This document shows, in pieces, positions 8,540 through 17,177 of a DNA stretch of 64,000 nt (its first letter is position 1; the number at the start of each line of letters is the position of its first letter). The notes beneath the pieces were generated by a model that was given only the letters and a program-made list of their open reading frames with translations, ran no database searches and had not been told where the DNA came from. Made by a program: the position numbers and the translations under genes. Source of the DNA: Undibacterium piscinae (GTDB lineage: Bacteria > Pseudomonadota > Gammaproteobacteria > Burkholderiales > Burkholderiaceae_D); NCBI GenBank assembly GCA_003970805.2, contig CP051152.1, positions 3,038,001-3,102,000 of the forward strand. Reading direction: 5' to 3'.

Positions 8540-9654
8540 ATTTAGCATGGCAAGATGCGCCTGTTCACATTGCACGCCACTATCTGTTTGCAGACTCGGC
8601 CAAAACGGGTAAGGCGCGCTACAGCCTAACAAGCTTTGCTGCGCTAATCCCAGCAGTTTGCACAGTGCCGGATTGGCGTAAATGATGCTAGCCTTGGCAT
8701 CAAATGCCAGCAGGCCGGTGGCTAAGGAATGCTCCATCGCTTCACGAAATCGAAGCTCCTTGGCTAATGCATGTTGTACCGCCTGTCTTTCTCTTAACCA
8801 GCGCTGTAAAATCCTGAGTAAAAAAATCACCAGTAGTCCCAGCCTACCGCCACTGCCAGCCAGGCCAGCAGCGTTTTCGATTGGCCGCGATGATGCGGGC
8901 TGGCGCGTAAAGACAGGCCGCTATTCATTGGGCCGAAAGCGAGTTTGTAAATATCGGTATACGTATCGCTGTTGCCGCCGTCTTGGCTACCATCACGTGG
9001 TGATAATTGCTTATTGTCGCGATCCAATAGGCTAAGATCGTAGCGCTGCACAAACCACCAAGGCACCTTTTGCGAAAGCAATTGATCCAGATCGTAAGTT
9101 GCCATGCCAGTGCGCTCGTCCTCGTTTTTCACGGGCACCACCAGTACCCAGAGTGGCGCATATTGTTCGATTACCTGGCTATACACGCTCAGGTCCAAAT
9201 CGCGGCTATGCCGTATCGCGTTGCCTATCAAGGGGTCACTCAAGGGGGGCAGCCGCTCCGGGCGCTCGGTATAAGCGGGGAAACCAGCTAGACGGGCGCC
9301 GTCTTTATCCAGATAGTCGATAGACAGCAGCGCTGGATTTTCTTTCATCATGCCGGCGATACGCGAAGAAAATTCCTCTAAAGCCTTGGCTGTAGATGCT
9401 GGCTTGCTAGCGGCGCTCGCCGGTAAGTCATTGGCCCAGTTTGCCAGAATATTTTTATTTCCTTGCAGCGACTCAGCGATGCTTTGTTCCAGCCATAACA
9501 GGTCGAGAGATAATTGGCGGGCGGCAGCGGCGCGTTGTTCGGTGTACCAGTACCAGCCCAAGGTGGTTGAGACAAACAGCAATCCGGTCAACAGTATCGA
9601 GGCGCTTAACCACGGCCAGCGATTGCGCAAAAAATAGTCTGTTGCCTTAGGCAT
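8540..9654 (-). pseudogene. Sensor histidine kinase remnant (Cache + PAS), frameshifted and 3'-truncated
   Basis: Reading from MPKATDYFLRNRWPWLSASI there is one helix, an extracytoplasmic sensor domain of about 230 residues and the start of a second helix (LLAWLAVAVG). The frame then ends at WDYW. A one-base shift restores the helix (LLVIFLLRILQRWLRERQ) and leads into a PAS domain (AMEHSLATGLLAFDAKASII, NPALCKLLGLAQQSLLG). The sequence stops matching within PAS and runs into the 5' end of the GST gene. The HisKA and ATPase domains are absent. The architecture resembles DctB/FixL-like kinases. Two lesions, a frameshift and a deletion of the whole catalytic half, make this a true pseudogene. 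Confidence 0.8.
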
Positions 9655-9697
9655 GAGCCACATTCCCTTGTCGATTTTAGCTAGCACCAAAACGATG

Positions 9698-10540
9698 TCA
9701 GCGCTTGCTAGCGTAAGCCGCCGCTCCGTATAGTCCAGCATCATGCCCCAAGCTAGCTGCGACTAGTTGACACTGATAGATGGGCGGGAATTTTTTTATC
9801 TCGTCTTCTAAGCGTTGCAGATAACCGACACGCAAACCAAGGCCACCGCCTACGGCTACTTTTTGTATGCCTAGCATGACCACCAAATCGGCTATTTTTT
9901 TTGCTAATTCCCGGATGCCGCTACGATACAAAGCCTCGGCCTTGCTATCGCCAGCATCGGCAGCATCGCATAATAATTGCGCATTCGCATAGCCATTTTT
10001 TAGGGCCAGTTTAGCTAAGGCGCTGCCTGAGGCCAGATCTTCCAGCATCTGACCGTTCTCCGTGAGGGTTTCGCCTAGTTCGGCCTCATAGCCATTGCTT
10101 GCCAAATGCAGGCGCCCATTTAACACTAGGCCAGCACCAACTGCGGTCGAGACTGTCACAAAAAGAAACTGTTGGCAGCCGCGCCCTGCGCCAAAAACAT
10201 ATTCACCCCAGGCTGCGGCACGGGCGTCGTTGATCAGGGACACTGTATGCGTGGTTTTTTCTGATAAGGCGCTAGCCAGAGGGAAATTTTTACATCCACG
10301 CAAAATATTTTCATTCTCGGTGTGTATGCACTCACCCACGATGAGCGCAGCAAAGGCTATGCCTATCGGTGCCTCTATCGTGCTGATGGGCGCATACAAA
10401 CCCAGCATAGTTTCTAACATCGCATTCGGCCCTAGCTGGGCTGGAGTTGGCGCCTCGTCACGCCAGGCTATTTTTCCGTCTTCAAATAAGGCGATCCGGC
10501 TATTTGTGCCGCCGATATCAAAGGCAATTACCTGATTCAT
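9698..10540 (-). CDS. ROK-family sugar kinase (probable glucosamine/N-acetylglucosamine kinase)
   Basis: Cytoplasmic kinase of 280 residues. The ROK N-terminal ATP-binding loop is DIGGTNSRIALF, and the catalytic aspartate lies in LINDARAAAWGEY, followed by GAGRG. The zinc-binding CxCGxxGC motif of most ROK kinases is replaced by GETLTENGQMLEDLASGSA, so the zinc site is missing. The ATG overlaps the stop of the GH9 gene (TGATG), giving tight coupling. Position after a GH9 glycosidase and an oligosaccharide importer suggests it phosphorylates the released monomer, glucosamine or GlcNAc. Glucose or ManNAc cannot be excluded from sequence alone. It is the last gene of the operon; the decayed sensor kinase follows. 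Confidence 0.82.
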   Translation of the reverse strand: MNQVIAFDIGGTNSRIALFEDGKIAWRDEAPTPAQLGPNAMLETMLGLYAPISTIEAPIGIAFAALIVGECIHTENENILRGCKNFPLASALSEKTTHTVSLINDARAAAWGEYVFGAGRGCQQFLFVTVSTAVGAGLVLNGRLHLASNGYEAELGETLTENGQMLEDLASGSALAKLALKNGYANAQLLCDAADAGDSKAEALYRSGIRELAKKIADLVVMLGIQKVAVGGGLGLRVGYLQRLEDEIKKFPPIYQCQLVAASLGHDAGLYGAAAYASKR

Positions 10541-12246
10541 CACGGCTCCTCACTCGGTAATTGCTGCGCCAGTGCGTGAAATAACCAGGCACCATGCGGT
10601 ATCCATTGCTCACTCCAACGCCATGAATGCATAGGTTCGCTCTGCTCAGGCATACGGAAATCGATATCTTCCTCATTGTCTTGACCAGAGGTGATGCCAT
10701 TGCAAACGCCACCAGGAGCGTTCCAAAAGCCCTTGGCATACTGAGGATTATTATGCCCGAGACCTTGCATCATGCAGGCATCGAAAGGGTTAAAACCAAA
10801 AATCCAATCCAAACAAGAGCTGGCATATTCTTCCAGTTCTGCGCACAGTTGCTTATCTGCGACCAGATGTTTGCTAGCCAATTTCGACGCTGATGCCAGC
10901 GAGCCCAGTCTGGCGTTTTCGCCTTGCCACCAATAGCCGCTTTCATTTTGATGCGGAATAAAGAATTGATTGCGCCCTTCCTGACCCGGCATCGCCACAT
11001 GCTGGCGTGGATAACGGAAGGGGTTGGAGCTTGCATGCAGGCTAATCGCAATTTCGTGGCGCAGGCCAATTTGCAAGCCGTGTATGCAGGCCGTGAACAT
11101 GGCCGACTCTGGCGCGACTTCCATCCAGCGCATTAAGGCGAGGTAAGGTAAACCAGCTTCGGCCGCATGGAAATAACTACGGGTTTTTTCATCATTCGCC
11201 CAAAACCAGCCAGCCTCACTCTGACGACTCAGCAAATTCTGCGCACGCCGCTCGGCTGCCGAGGCGTATACCGATTTTGCGGTGGCGGCGAATAATTCAC
11301 AGGCTGCCAGCAGCGCGCAATAATCGTCAATGATGTTTTCTGTGCCGTCATCCAAATAGCTAGTGTTATGCACTTCAAGATGGGCAAAGGCGCGTTCGGC
11401 TGCAGTCAGATAGGCGCCGCGCGTATAGCTGCCATCACGCTGTAACTGGCTGGCACGTGCCAATGCGGCGATCGCGCTGCCGGCACCTTGACGATAGCCG
11501 GATTGATAGCTGTCAAACTTATGCCCTTGCTGCGTGGTGTAACTGCAAATGTCGCGCTGTTCTACGTCTTTGCTCCAGCGATCAAATACGGTCATGTAAA
11601 AATAGCCAGCGGGGTCTAACATGCGCATCAAAAAATCAGCTCCATGCAGTGCTTCATCCAGCATGCGGTCTTCTAACCAGACTGATTGCCTGGGCATACG
11701 GGCATAGCCATCCAAGAGATTCCACACCACTTGCGGGGTTTGTTGTGGATTCATGAAGTTGGCATAGGACAGATGCGACAAATATTTAGAGGCGTCGCCG
11801 GAAGCATCATACCAACCACCGTGCACGTCCACACGTTGTGCGCTGCCGAGCTTTGGACGCGCATAATCGGCCGCCTCGAACATGCCACCGCAACGTTGTG
11901 ATTTTAAATAATGCACCAGATCCGAAATATGTTGGCCATCATAAATCGCCTCAGCAATAGCAAATGGTTGCGACATCAGGGGCGGGCTGATTCCGTCAAC
12001 CAGGAGGGAAAATTTACCGCTTTGCTGTAAGGCGCTAAAGTCTGCTTCAAAAAATAGCCAATCACGCCATTGCGCAACCGCACCCAGCGCTGTTAACGGC
12101 CCCTGAAACACGATCTGTCTAAGATCCGCATCGATCACAGAAAACTGCATTGCTGACAGTGTATTGAGATCTTTTTCACTGCAAAGCAGCAGGGCCTTTT
12201 TTTTCGCTAGACTTTGATAGCCTAGATGATTGTGGAGAATTTTCAT
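10540..12246 (-). CDS. GH9-family glycoside hydrolase, probable cytoplasmic exo-beta-glucosaminidase
   Basis: A 568-residue enzyme without a signal peptide. It begins with the Ig-like CelD_N domain ([20 protein letters not shown]) of GH9 enzymes, followed by the (alpha/alpha)6 barrel with the general-base region [17 protein letters not shown]. The C-terminal region includes [19 protein letters not shown] and the acidic stretch DNEEDIDF, where the acid Glu is expected. Cytoplasmic GH9 enzymes of this style in Vibrio-type chitin gene sets act on glucosamine oligomers from the non-reducing end; I infer the same here because a GH46 chitosanase is nearby. Cellodextrin activity is the alternative. 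It overlaps the ABC ATPase gene (ATGA) and the kinase gene, so it is embedded in the import operon. Confidence 0.82.
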   Translation of the reverse strand: MKILHNHLGYQSLAKKKALLLCSEKDLNTLSAMQFSVIDADLRQIVFQGPLTALGAVAQWRDWLFFEADFSALQQSGKFSLLVDGISPPLMSQPFAIAEAIYDGQHISDLVHYLKSQRCGGMFEAADYARPKLGSAQRVDVHGGWYDASGDASKYLSHLSYANFMNPQQTPQVVWNLLDGYARMPRQSVWLEDRMLDEALHGADFLMRMLDPAGYFYMTVFDRWSKDVEQRDICSYTTQQGHKFDSYQSGYRQGAGSAIAALARASQLQRDGSYTRGAYLTAAERAFAHLEVHNTSYLDDGTENIIDDYCALLAACELFAATAKSVYASAAERRAQNLLSRQSEAGWFWANDEKTRSYFHAAEAGLPYLALMRWMEVAPESAMFTACIHGLQIGLRHEIAISLHASSNPFRYPRQHVAMPGQEGRNQFFIPHQNESGYWWQGENARLGSLASASKLASKHLVADKQLCAELEEYASSCLDWIFGFNPFDACMMQGLGHNNPQYAKGFWNAPGGVCNGITSGQDNEEDIDFRMPEQSEPMHSWRWSEQWIPHGAWLFHALAQQLPSEEP

Positions 12247-13355
12247 GTGCTTTGTATCAGACGTGGATAAGCGTTGCCGGCATGATCAAATACCAGACAA
12301 TGTTCGGGCGCTAGATGTATGCCTACGCTAACGCCATAAGCTAAAGTGGTATTGCGATCGGATAGTTTCATGCACAGAGTTTCTTGGATGCCAGCCACTT
12401 CCAGATAAACCAAAATTTGATCGCCTAAATGCTCTATCAGGCTGACGTTGGCCTTGATGGCAGCGCTTTCACCGGCGGCCGCTAGTCTCAGGTATTCTGG
12501 GCGAATTCCTAATTTTACTTGCGATCCAACGGCGGCATGACTGGCATTAACCAAGGCCATCACGGTACTGCCGTTGTCCAGACTTAGATGCGCCACCGTA
12601 TCACTGGCGGTGACTAGACTCGCGTCCAAAAAATTCATTTTTGGGGCACCCAGAAAACCGGCGACAAATAGATTGGCTGGATGGTCGTACAGCGCCAAAG
12701 GGCTACCGACTTGTTGTACCACGCCAGCATTAAACAAGACGATACGATCAGCCAAGGTCATCGCCTCGACCTGATCATGGGTCACGTAGATCATGGTGGT
12801 GCCAAGTTTTTTATGCAGTTTAGAGAGTTCTATGCGCATATTCTGGCGCAAAGAAGCGTCCAGATTCGAGAGTGGCTCGTCGAACAAGAATACTTTTGGC
12901 TCGCGCACGATGGCGCGGCCTATGGCAACCCGCTGGCGCTGGCCACCGGAGAGTTCTTTCGGTTTACGCTCCAGCAGATGTGTCATTTGCAAAATCTCGG
13001 CGGCCTGCTTCACCTTATGCGCCACTTCTGCCTTAGGTATGCCCGCCATTTTTAAGGCAAAGCCCATATTTTTTTCTACGCTCATATGCGGATACAGGGC
13101 ATACGATTGAAACACCATGGCAATTCCGCGTTCTGAGGCATGTACCTCATTGGCCAGGACTTCGCCTATATGTATATCACCGCCAGAGATATCTTCTAGC
13201 CCGGCGATCATGCGTAATAGTGTCGATTTGCCGCAACCTGAGGGGCCGACAAAGACCACAAATTCTCCATCGGCGATCGCTAAATCAACCGACTGGATAA
13301 CTTGCACATCGCTGTTGTAGCTTTTGCTGATGTTTTTAAGTGTGACTGAAGCCAT
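12243..13355 (-). CDS. Sugar ABC transporter ATPase (MalK/UgpC type)
   Basis: Energising subunit of the oligosaccharide importer. Walker A is GPSGCGKST, the Q loop lies in [14 protein letters not shown], the signature is [13 protein letters not shown] and Walker B is [13 protein letters not shown]. The His switch is [12 protein letters not shown]. About 130 C-terminal residues form the TOBE/regulatory domain seen in MalK and MsmK. The start [13 protein letters not shown] is one of two adjacent ATGs. The gene is followed by the GH9 gene with a four-base overlap and preceded by two permease genes, so it is dedicated to this system rather than shared. Confidence 0.92.
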   Translation of the reverse strand: MASVTLKNISKSYNSDVQVIQSVDLAIADGEFVVFVGPSGCGKSTLLRMIAGLEDISGGDIHIGEVLANEVHASERGIAMVFQSYALYPHMSVEKNMGFALKMAGIPKAEVAHKVKQAAEILQMTHLLERKPKELSGGQRQRVAIGRAIVREPKVFLFDEPLSNLDASLRQNMRIELSKLHKKLGTTMIYVTHDQVEAMTLADRIVLFNAGVVQQVGSPLALYDHPANLFVAGFLGAPKMNFLDASLVTASDTVAHLSLDNGSTVMALVNASHAAVGSQVKLGIRPEYLRLAAAGESAAIKANVSLIEHLGDQILVYLEVAGIQETLCMKLSDRNTTLAYGVSVGIHLAPEHCLVFDHAGNAYPRLIQST

Positions 13356-13400
13356 CATTTTCCCAAACAAAAATAGGTGAATTTTTAGACGTGGCGGGGA

Positions 13401-14246
13401 CTAACCCTTGACTGCACCGGCCGCCAACCCTTTGATAAAGAAACGCTGACAGGCGAAAAAAGCCAAAAGCACGGGTAAGGTAGAAACCGTTGCGGCCGCC
13501 ATCATGAGGTCATAGCGATGTTGAAATTGGCCATTAAACAGACGGATACCCACCGGTATGGTTTGCACCTCCGCCGAGCTAGTCAGCATCCAGGCAAAAA
13601 ATAATTCATCCCATGCCAGCAAAAAAATGAAGGTGGCGGTAGCAATGATGCCAGGGGCGCTGATAGGCAGCACTATCCTGACGAAGGCACCGAAGCGTGA
13701 GCAACCATCGATGATGGCTGCGTCTTCCAGTTCGCGCGGGATGGACATAAAAAACCCACGCATGATCCAGATACTGGCCGGTGTAAACAAGGAAACATAT
13801 AAAAATATCTGGCCGTGATAAGTATTGAGCATGGGAATACCCCAGGATTCGCCCATATTTTTATACAACATATACAGCGGCAAGAAAAACAGCATGCCCG
13901 GTATCACCTGGGTCACGGTAATGGCAATGCTGGCGGTATCCGAACCCCGAAAACGAAAACGAGCCAGTGCATAGGCGGCAAAGGTGGCGAACATGGTGGC
14001 AAACAAAGTGGTCCAGCCACACACGATCAGACTGTTTAGGAAATAATTCAGAAAATCGACGTTGAGCCACATGTCGCGATAATTCTCCCAATGCAGGGCT
14101 TGTTCTGAACTTAGTTGTGCACCTTCGGTGATTTCGCCAAAACTGCGCAAAGAGGACAGCACCATCCAGAAAATCGGCAGCAGGCTGAGCAACACCACCG
14201 CCCAGGTGAGGGCATTTAATAACAAATTTTGTTTACGCTTATTCAT
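13401..14246 (-). CDS. Sugar ABC transporter permease (MalG type)
   Basis: Inner-membrane subunit with six predicted helices. The EAA loop that docks on the ATPase is ELEDAAIIDGCSRFGAFVRIVLP. The start MNKRKQNLLLNALTW fits the family; the upstream frame belongs to the preceding permease gene, with which it overlaps by eight bases. The C terminus GLAAGAVKG is typical of MalG-type permeases. Function: one half of the pore for an oligosaccharide, probably glucosamine oligomers given the operon content. Confidence 0.92.
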   Translation of the reverse strand: MNKRKQNLLLNALTWAVVLLSLLPIFWMVLSSLRSFGEITEGAQLSSEQALHWENYRDMWLNVDFLNYFLNSLIVCGWTTLFATMFATFAAYALARFRFRGSDTASIAITVTQVIPGMLFFLPLYMLYKNMGESWGIPMLNTYHGQIFLYVSLFTPASIWIMRGFFMSIPRELEDAAIIDGCSRFGAFVRIVLPISAPGIIATATFIFLLAWDELFFAWMLTSSAEVQTIPVGIRLFNGQFQHRYDLMMAAATVSTLPVLLAFFACQRFFIKGLAAGAVKG

Positions 14247-15156
14247 CGTTGGCCAGACTCCGTTTAAAACTGCGCATCCACACAGCGACAAAGATCAGCA
14301 TCAGCGTCATCATGATGAAAGAGACTGCCGCACCCTGACCAAACATCCAATAACTAAAGGATTGGCGGGTTAGTAAAGGCATTAAGAGGTCGGCCCATTC
14401 GCCGGGATAGCCGCCACCAAACATCATGGAAACGATATTGTAGGAATACACATTGTCGATAAACTGGAACATGAATTGAATCACGATCACCGGTTTTAGT
14501 ATCGGTAAGGTGATGTGCCAAAACTGCCCCCATTTGCTGACACCATCAAGCGTTGCGGCCTCGTACTGATCTTCCGGTACGGCTTGTAAAGCAGCTAAAA
14601 ATAGCAGCATCATGACAGGCCAGGCACGCCATACGGTAGGGATGACTATGGCCCAAAAACTATTCGCACCCAATAGCCAAAATGGTTTTTCGTCTAATAA
14701 ATGCAAATAATCGACTAACACCACATTGACGATACCGACATCGCGCTGCCACATAAAACCCCATAAGCTGCCGACCACGTAAGACGGTACGATCCAGGGC
14801 AATAACAGCAAGGTGCGCGCCACTCCTTTAGCGGGAAAATCGCGGTTGAGTAGCACCGCCACGGCTAGTCCTATCACGATTGCGGCGATCGACACTACCA
14901 GCGTGTACAAGAGTGTATTGCGCAACGCAAAACCCAGGCCAGCGCGAATCGGACTATGTCCTTCAAACAGAATGCGGCGATAGTTATCCAGGCCTATGAA
15001 GGGGGCGTCGAGAAATTGATTCAAGGTGTATTGATTCAGTTTTAACAGGGACATATACAATCCCTGCAAGATAGGCGTCAAATTGACGGCGAGCATCATC
15101 AGTATTGCGGGCAATAGCAATAGATACGGAAAGGCATGAAAGGGTTTTTTACGCAC
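14239..15156 (-). CDS. Sugar ABC transporter permease (MalF type)
   Basis: Partner permease of 305 residues with six predicted helices. Its EAA-like loop is PEDQYEAATLDGVSKWGQFWHITLP. The start codon is GTG. The gene is separated from the binding-protein gene by about 126 bp, an arrangement that usually lets the binding protein be made in excess. It overlaps the downstream permease gene by eight bases. It is shorter than enteric MalF, lacking the large periplasmic loop, as in most bacterial oligosaccharide importers. Confidence 0.92.
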   Translation of the reverse strand: MRKKPFHAFPYLLLLPAILMMLAVNLTPILQGLYMSLLKLNQYTLNQFLDAPFIGLDNYRRILFEGHSPIRAGLGFALRNTLLYTLVVSIAAIVIGLAVAVLLNRDFPAKGVARTLLLLPWIVPSYVVGSLWGFMWQRDVGIVNVVLVDYLHLLDEKPFWLLGANSFWAIVIPTVWRAWPVMMLLFLAALQAVPEDQYEAATLDGVSKWGQFWHITLPILKPVIVIQFMFQFIDNVYSYNIVSMMFGGGYPGEWADLLMPLLTRQSFSYWMFGQGAAVSFIMMTLMLIFVAVWMRSFKRSLANDE

Positions 15157-15282
15157 GAGTAGCTCTTGAGTGTAAATAATAGGTAGATAGTGAGTCGTGC
15201 AGCGTCACTGCGGCAAATCGAGTGCGCGACTCTATAGTCACGGCAGCCGCGCTATTTATTTGTTAGGCTTGCGACGCTGTGA

Positions 15283-16638
15283 CTACTGCAATTCCGCCAG
15301 CACTTCGTTGGCTTCTTTGGCAGTCGCATCTAGGGCTTGTTTGATGGCGAGATTGGAGTATTTGCCTTTGACACCGGCCACGATATCAAACATGCTGCCT
15401 ATATTTTTTAGATAGACAGACTCCAGCGGGCCCCAGGCCGAGATTGACGGGTAGTGGCGACCATTCTTAATCTGACCAACGAATTCGGCGTAGTGTAGGT
15501 TCGCCATCAACGAGGGGTCATAGGCCGCATCGATGCGGGTAGGCAGCATCCATGACATTTTGGTGTAATTGACTTGCGCTTCACGGCTGACCAGATAGCT
15601 CAGTAACTTCCATGATTCTTCTTTGTTCTTGGATGATTTCATGATGGCCAGATCAGAGCCTGCAAAAAAGGTTTGCTGTCCTTTTAGTCCGGCAGGATAG
15701 GGTGCTACCGAAAAATTATTTGCGGTGACACTTTCTAATTGCCCGCCTTTGGATTTTGGCGTGCTTAAAGGCTTGAGTATCCACGGCCCGGTAAAAATAA
15801 CCGCGTATTGACCATTAAAAAAACCGGTATCTATCTGTGCCGAATCTTTTTCTAAAGACGCCATAGGTACCAGACCTTCGACCGCAAAGCTGGTGTAGTA
15901 ATTGATCGCTTGCAAGGCTTCTGGCGAATTGATGGTGGATTTTTTCTTGTCAGCGCTGAGTAAATCACCACCAGCATTCCAGATCCATGGCGCCAGATTG
16001 TGCACTACGCTCATATCATTTTTGCCAGGGTAGCCGAGTGCCGCGATTTTTTTCCCATTGATCACCTGGCCATTGATTTTTTGCATGGCTTGTTTAAAAC
16101 TGCCCCAGTTAGCAAAGGCATCTCTGGGATTAATGCCGGCAGCTTTAAACACATCGGTGCGATAAAACGCAGCGCGCGCCTCTGCATACCAAGGGATAGC
16201 GTAGATTTTTTGCTCGTCGTAACGGTGAGTGGAACTCCACACCGCCGGGAAAAAGGCTTTGGCGCCGCCGACGCTGGCTTGTTGTGCATCACTGATTTGT
16301 TCTAGTGCACCCATGGATGAAATCGCGGCGACCCAGGTGGTGCCTAGCTCTAATAAGTCCGGCCCCTGGCCAGAAGCTGCCGCTGCCGTTATCTTGGTCC
16401 ATGCTGATTCCCATTGCAAAACCGTGACATTGACACGCAGGCTGGGGTTTTTCGCCAGGTAGGGACGCAGCAACTCTTTCATGTCGCTCTGTTGTTGTTC
16501 GGTCGTTGCCATGACCCAGATATTGAGTTCGCTTGCTTGCAGCGCTGGCGCTGTCAACGCGAGTGTTAAGCTAAGCAGAAATAGTTTCAGCTTGCCGGGT
16601 TTACTTAATTTTTTGATGTTCTTAGGGCTGCAAATCAT
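15283..16638 (-). CDS. Extracellular sugar-binding protein of the ABC importer
   Basis: A 451-residue periplasmic solute-binding protein. It has an N-terminal signal peptide (hydrophobic core LKLFLLSLTLALTAPALQA, cleavage after QA-S) and then a cluster-B sugar-binding fold beginning ELNIWVMATTEQQQS. Typical segments are GQGPDLLELGTTWVAA, YAIPWYAEARAAFYRTDVF, GPWILKPL and FFAGSDLAIMKSS. The ATG is preceded by an AGGAGA ribosome site. It is the first gene of the import operon and lies divergent to the TonB receptor gene across an operator-bearing region. Ligand: inferred to be chitosan-derived oligosaccharide. Confidence 0.92.
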   Translation of the reverse strand: MICSPKNIKKLSKPGKLKLFLLSLTLALTAPALQASELNIWVMATTEQQQSDMKELLRPYLAKNPSLRVNVTVLQWESAWTKITAAAASGQGPDLLELGTTWVAAISSMGALEQISDAQQASVGGAKAFFPAVWSSTHRYDEQKIYAIPWYAEARAAFYRTDVFKAAGINPRDAFANWGSFKQAMQKINGQVINGKKIAALGYPGKNDMSVVHNLAPWIWNAGGDLLSADKKKSTINSPEALQAINYYTSFAVEGLVPMASLEKDSAQIDTGFFNGQYAVIFTGPWILKPLSTPKSKGGQLESVTANNFSVAPYPAGLKGQQTFFAGSDLAIMKSSKNKEESWKLLSYLVSREAQVNYTKMSWMLPTRIDAAYDPSLMANLHYAEFVGQIKNGRHYPSISAWGPLESVYLKNIGSMFDIVAGVKGKYSNLAIKQALDATAKEANEVLAELQ

Positions 16639-16842
16639 GCTGTCTCCTGGCTGGTTTTTTTTAGCCCATTTTGGTGGCTAGTCTATTCTATTTTTAGGGC
16701 ACTCATTAATGTCTGCGCAATGTCTGCGTAATGTCTGTAGCAGGCATCTCGCTTGATTTGATGCGTGCACACCACAATGAGGCTGGTACTGAGTCTAAAG
16801 TGCAGCGCGCTTAGTGACAATCCAGAGATCTACCTTAGTGTC

Positions 16843-16859
16843 TAAGTAGATTTACTCAT
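16843..16859. promoter_or_regulatory. Candidate operator copy 1 (TAAGTAGATTTACTCAT)
   Basis: A 17-bp sequence with a near-perfect dyad, AGTAGATTTACT (five of six base pairs symmetric). It is identical to copy 2, with 94 bp between copy starts. Candidate site for an unlinked LacI/GntR/AraC-type regulator of the locus. Confidence 0.6.
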
Positions 16860-16936
16860 TTCCCTCTGAGTTTGCGGCCACAGGCGCGAAATTTATGGCA
16901 TAAAAATTTCGCGAAAGCATCAAAATAAGTGTTAAG

Positions 16937-16953
16937 TAAGTAGATTTACTCAT
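16937..16953. promoter_or_regulatory. Candidate operator copy 2 (TAAGTAGATTTACTCAT)
   Basis: Exact repeat of copy 1, nearer to the receptor gene. The spacing of 94 bp is about nine helical turns, compatible with looping by a multimeric repressor. Confidence 0.6.
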
Positions 16954-17177
16954 AGATCAGGGTAGAAGTCTGGATTGTCGCTGCGGGCTGCAATAGATAA
17001 ATTGCGAGTTGAGGCAAATTGCTAGCACTAAAGCTGAGCAAACGATGCATCACTAGTTTTCAAAATCAGTATCAAAAGTTGAATATCAAAAAAAGCTGCA
17101 ATTTAAAAATGGCGTGCGCTGTATTTTGCAAGACAGCGCCAAGGTCCAGCATAATTAATGAGAGTTTAGGAGAGACA

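Larger units (their letters stand above)
16639..17177. promoter_or_regulatory. Divergent control region between import operon and TonB receptor
   Basis: No gene fits this 539-bp region. It contains two exact copies of a 17-bp sequence and, near 16707-16740, three close copies of ATGTCTG(C/T) spaced about 11 bp apart. It should hold the promoters for the leftward ABC operon and the rightward receptor gene. No regulator gene lies next to it in the window. Confidence 0.7.
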
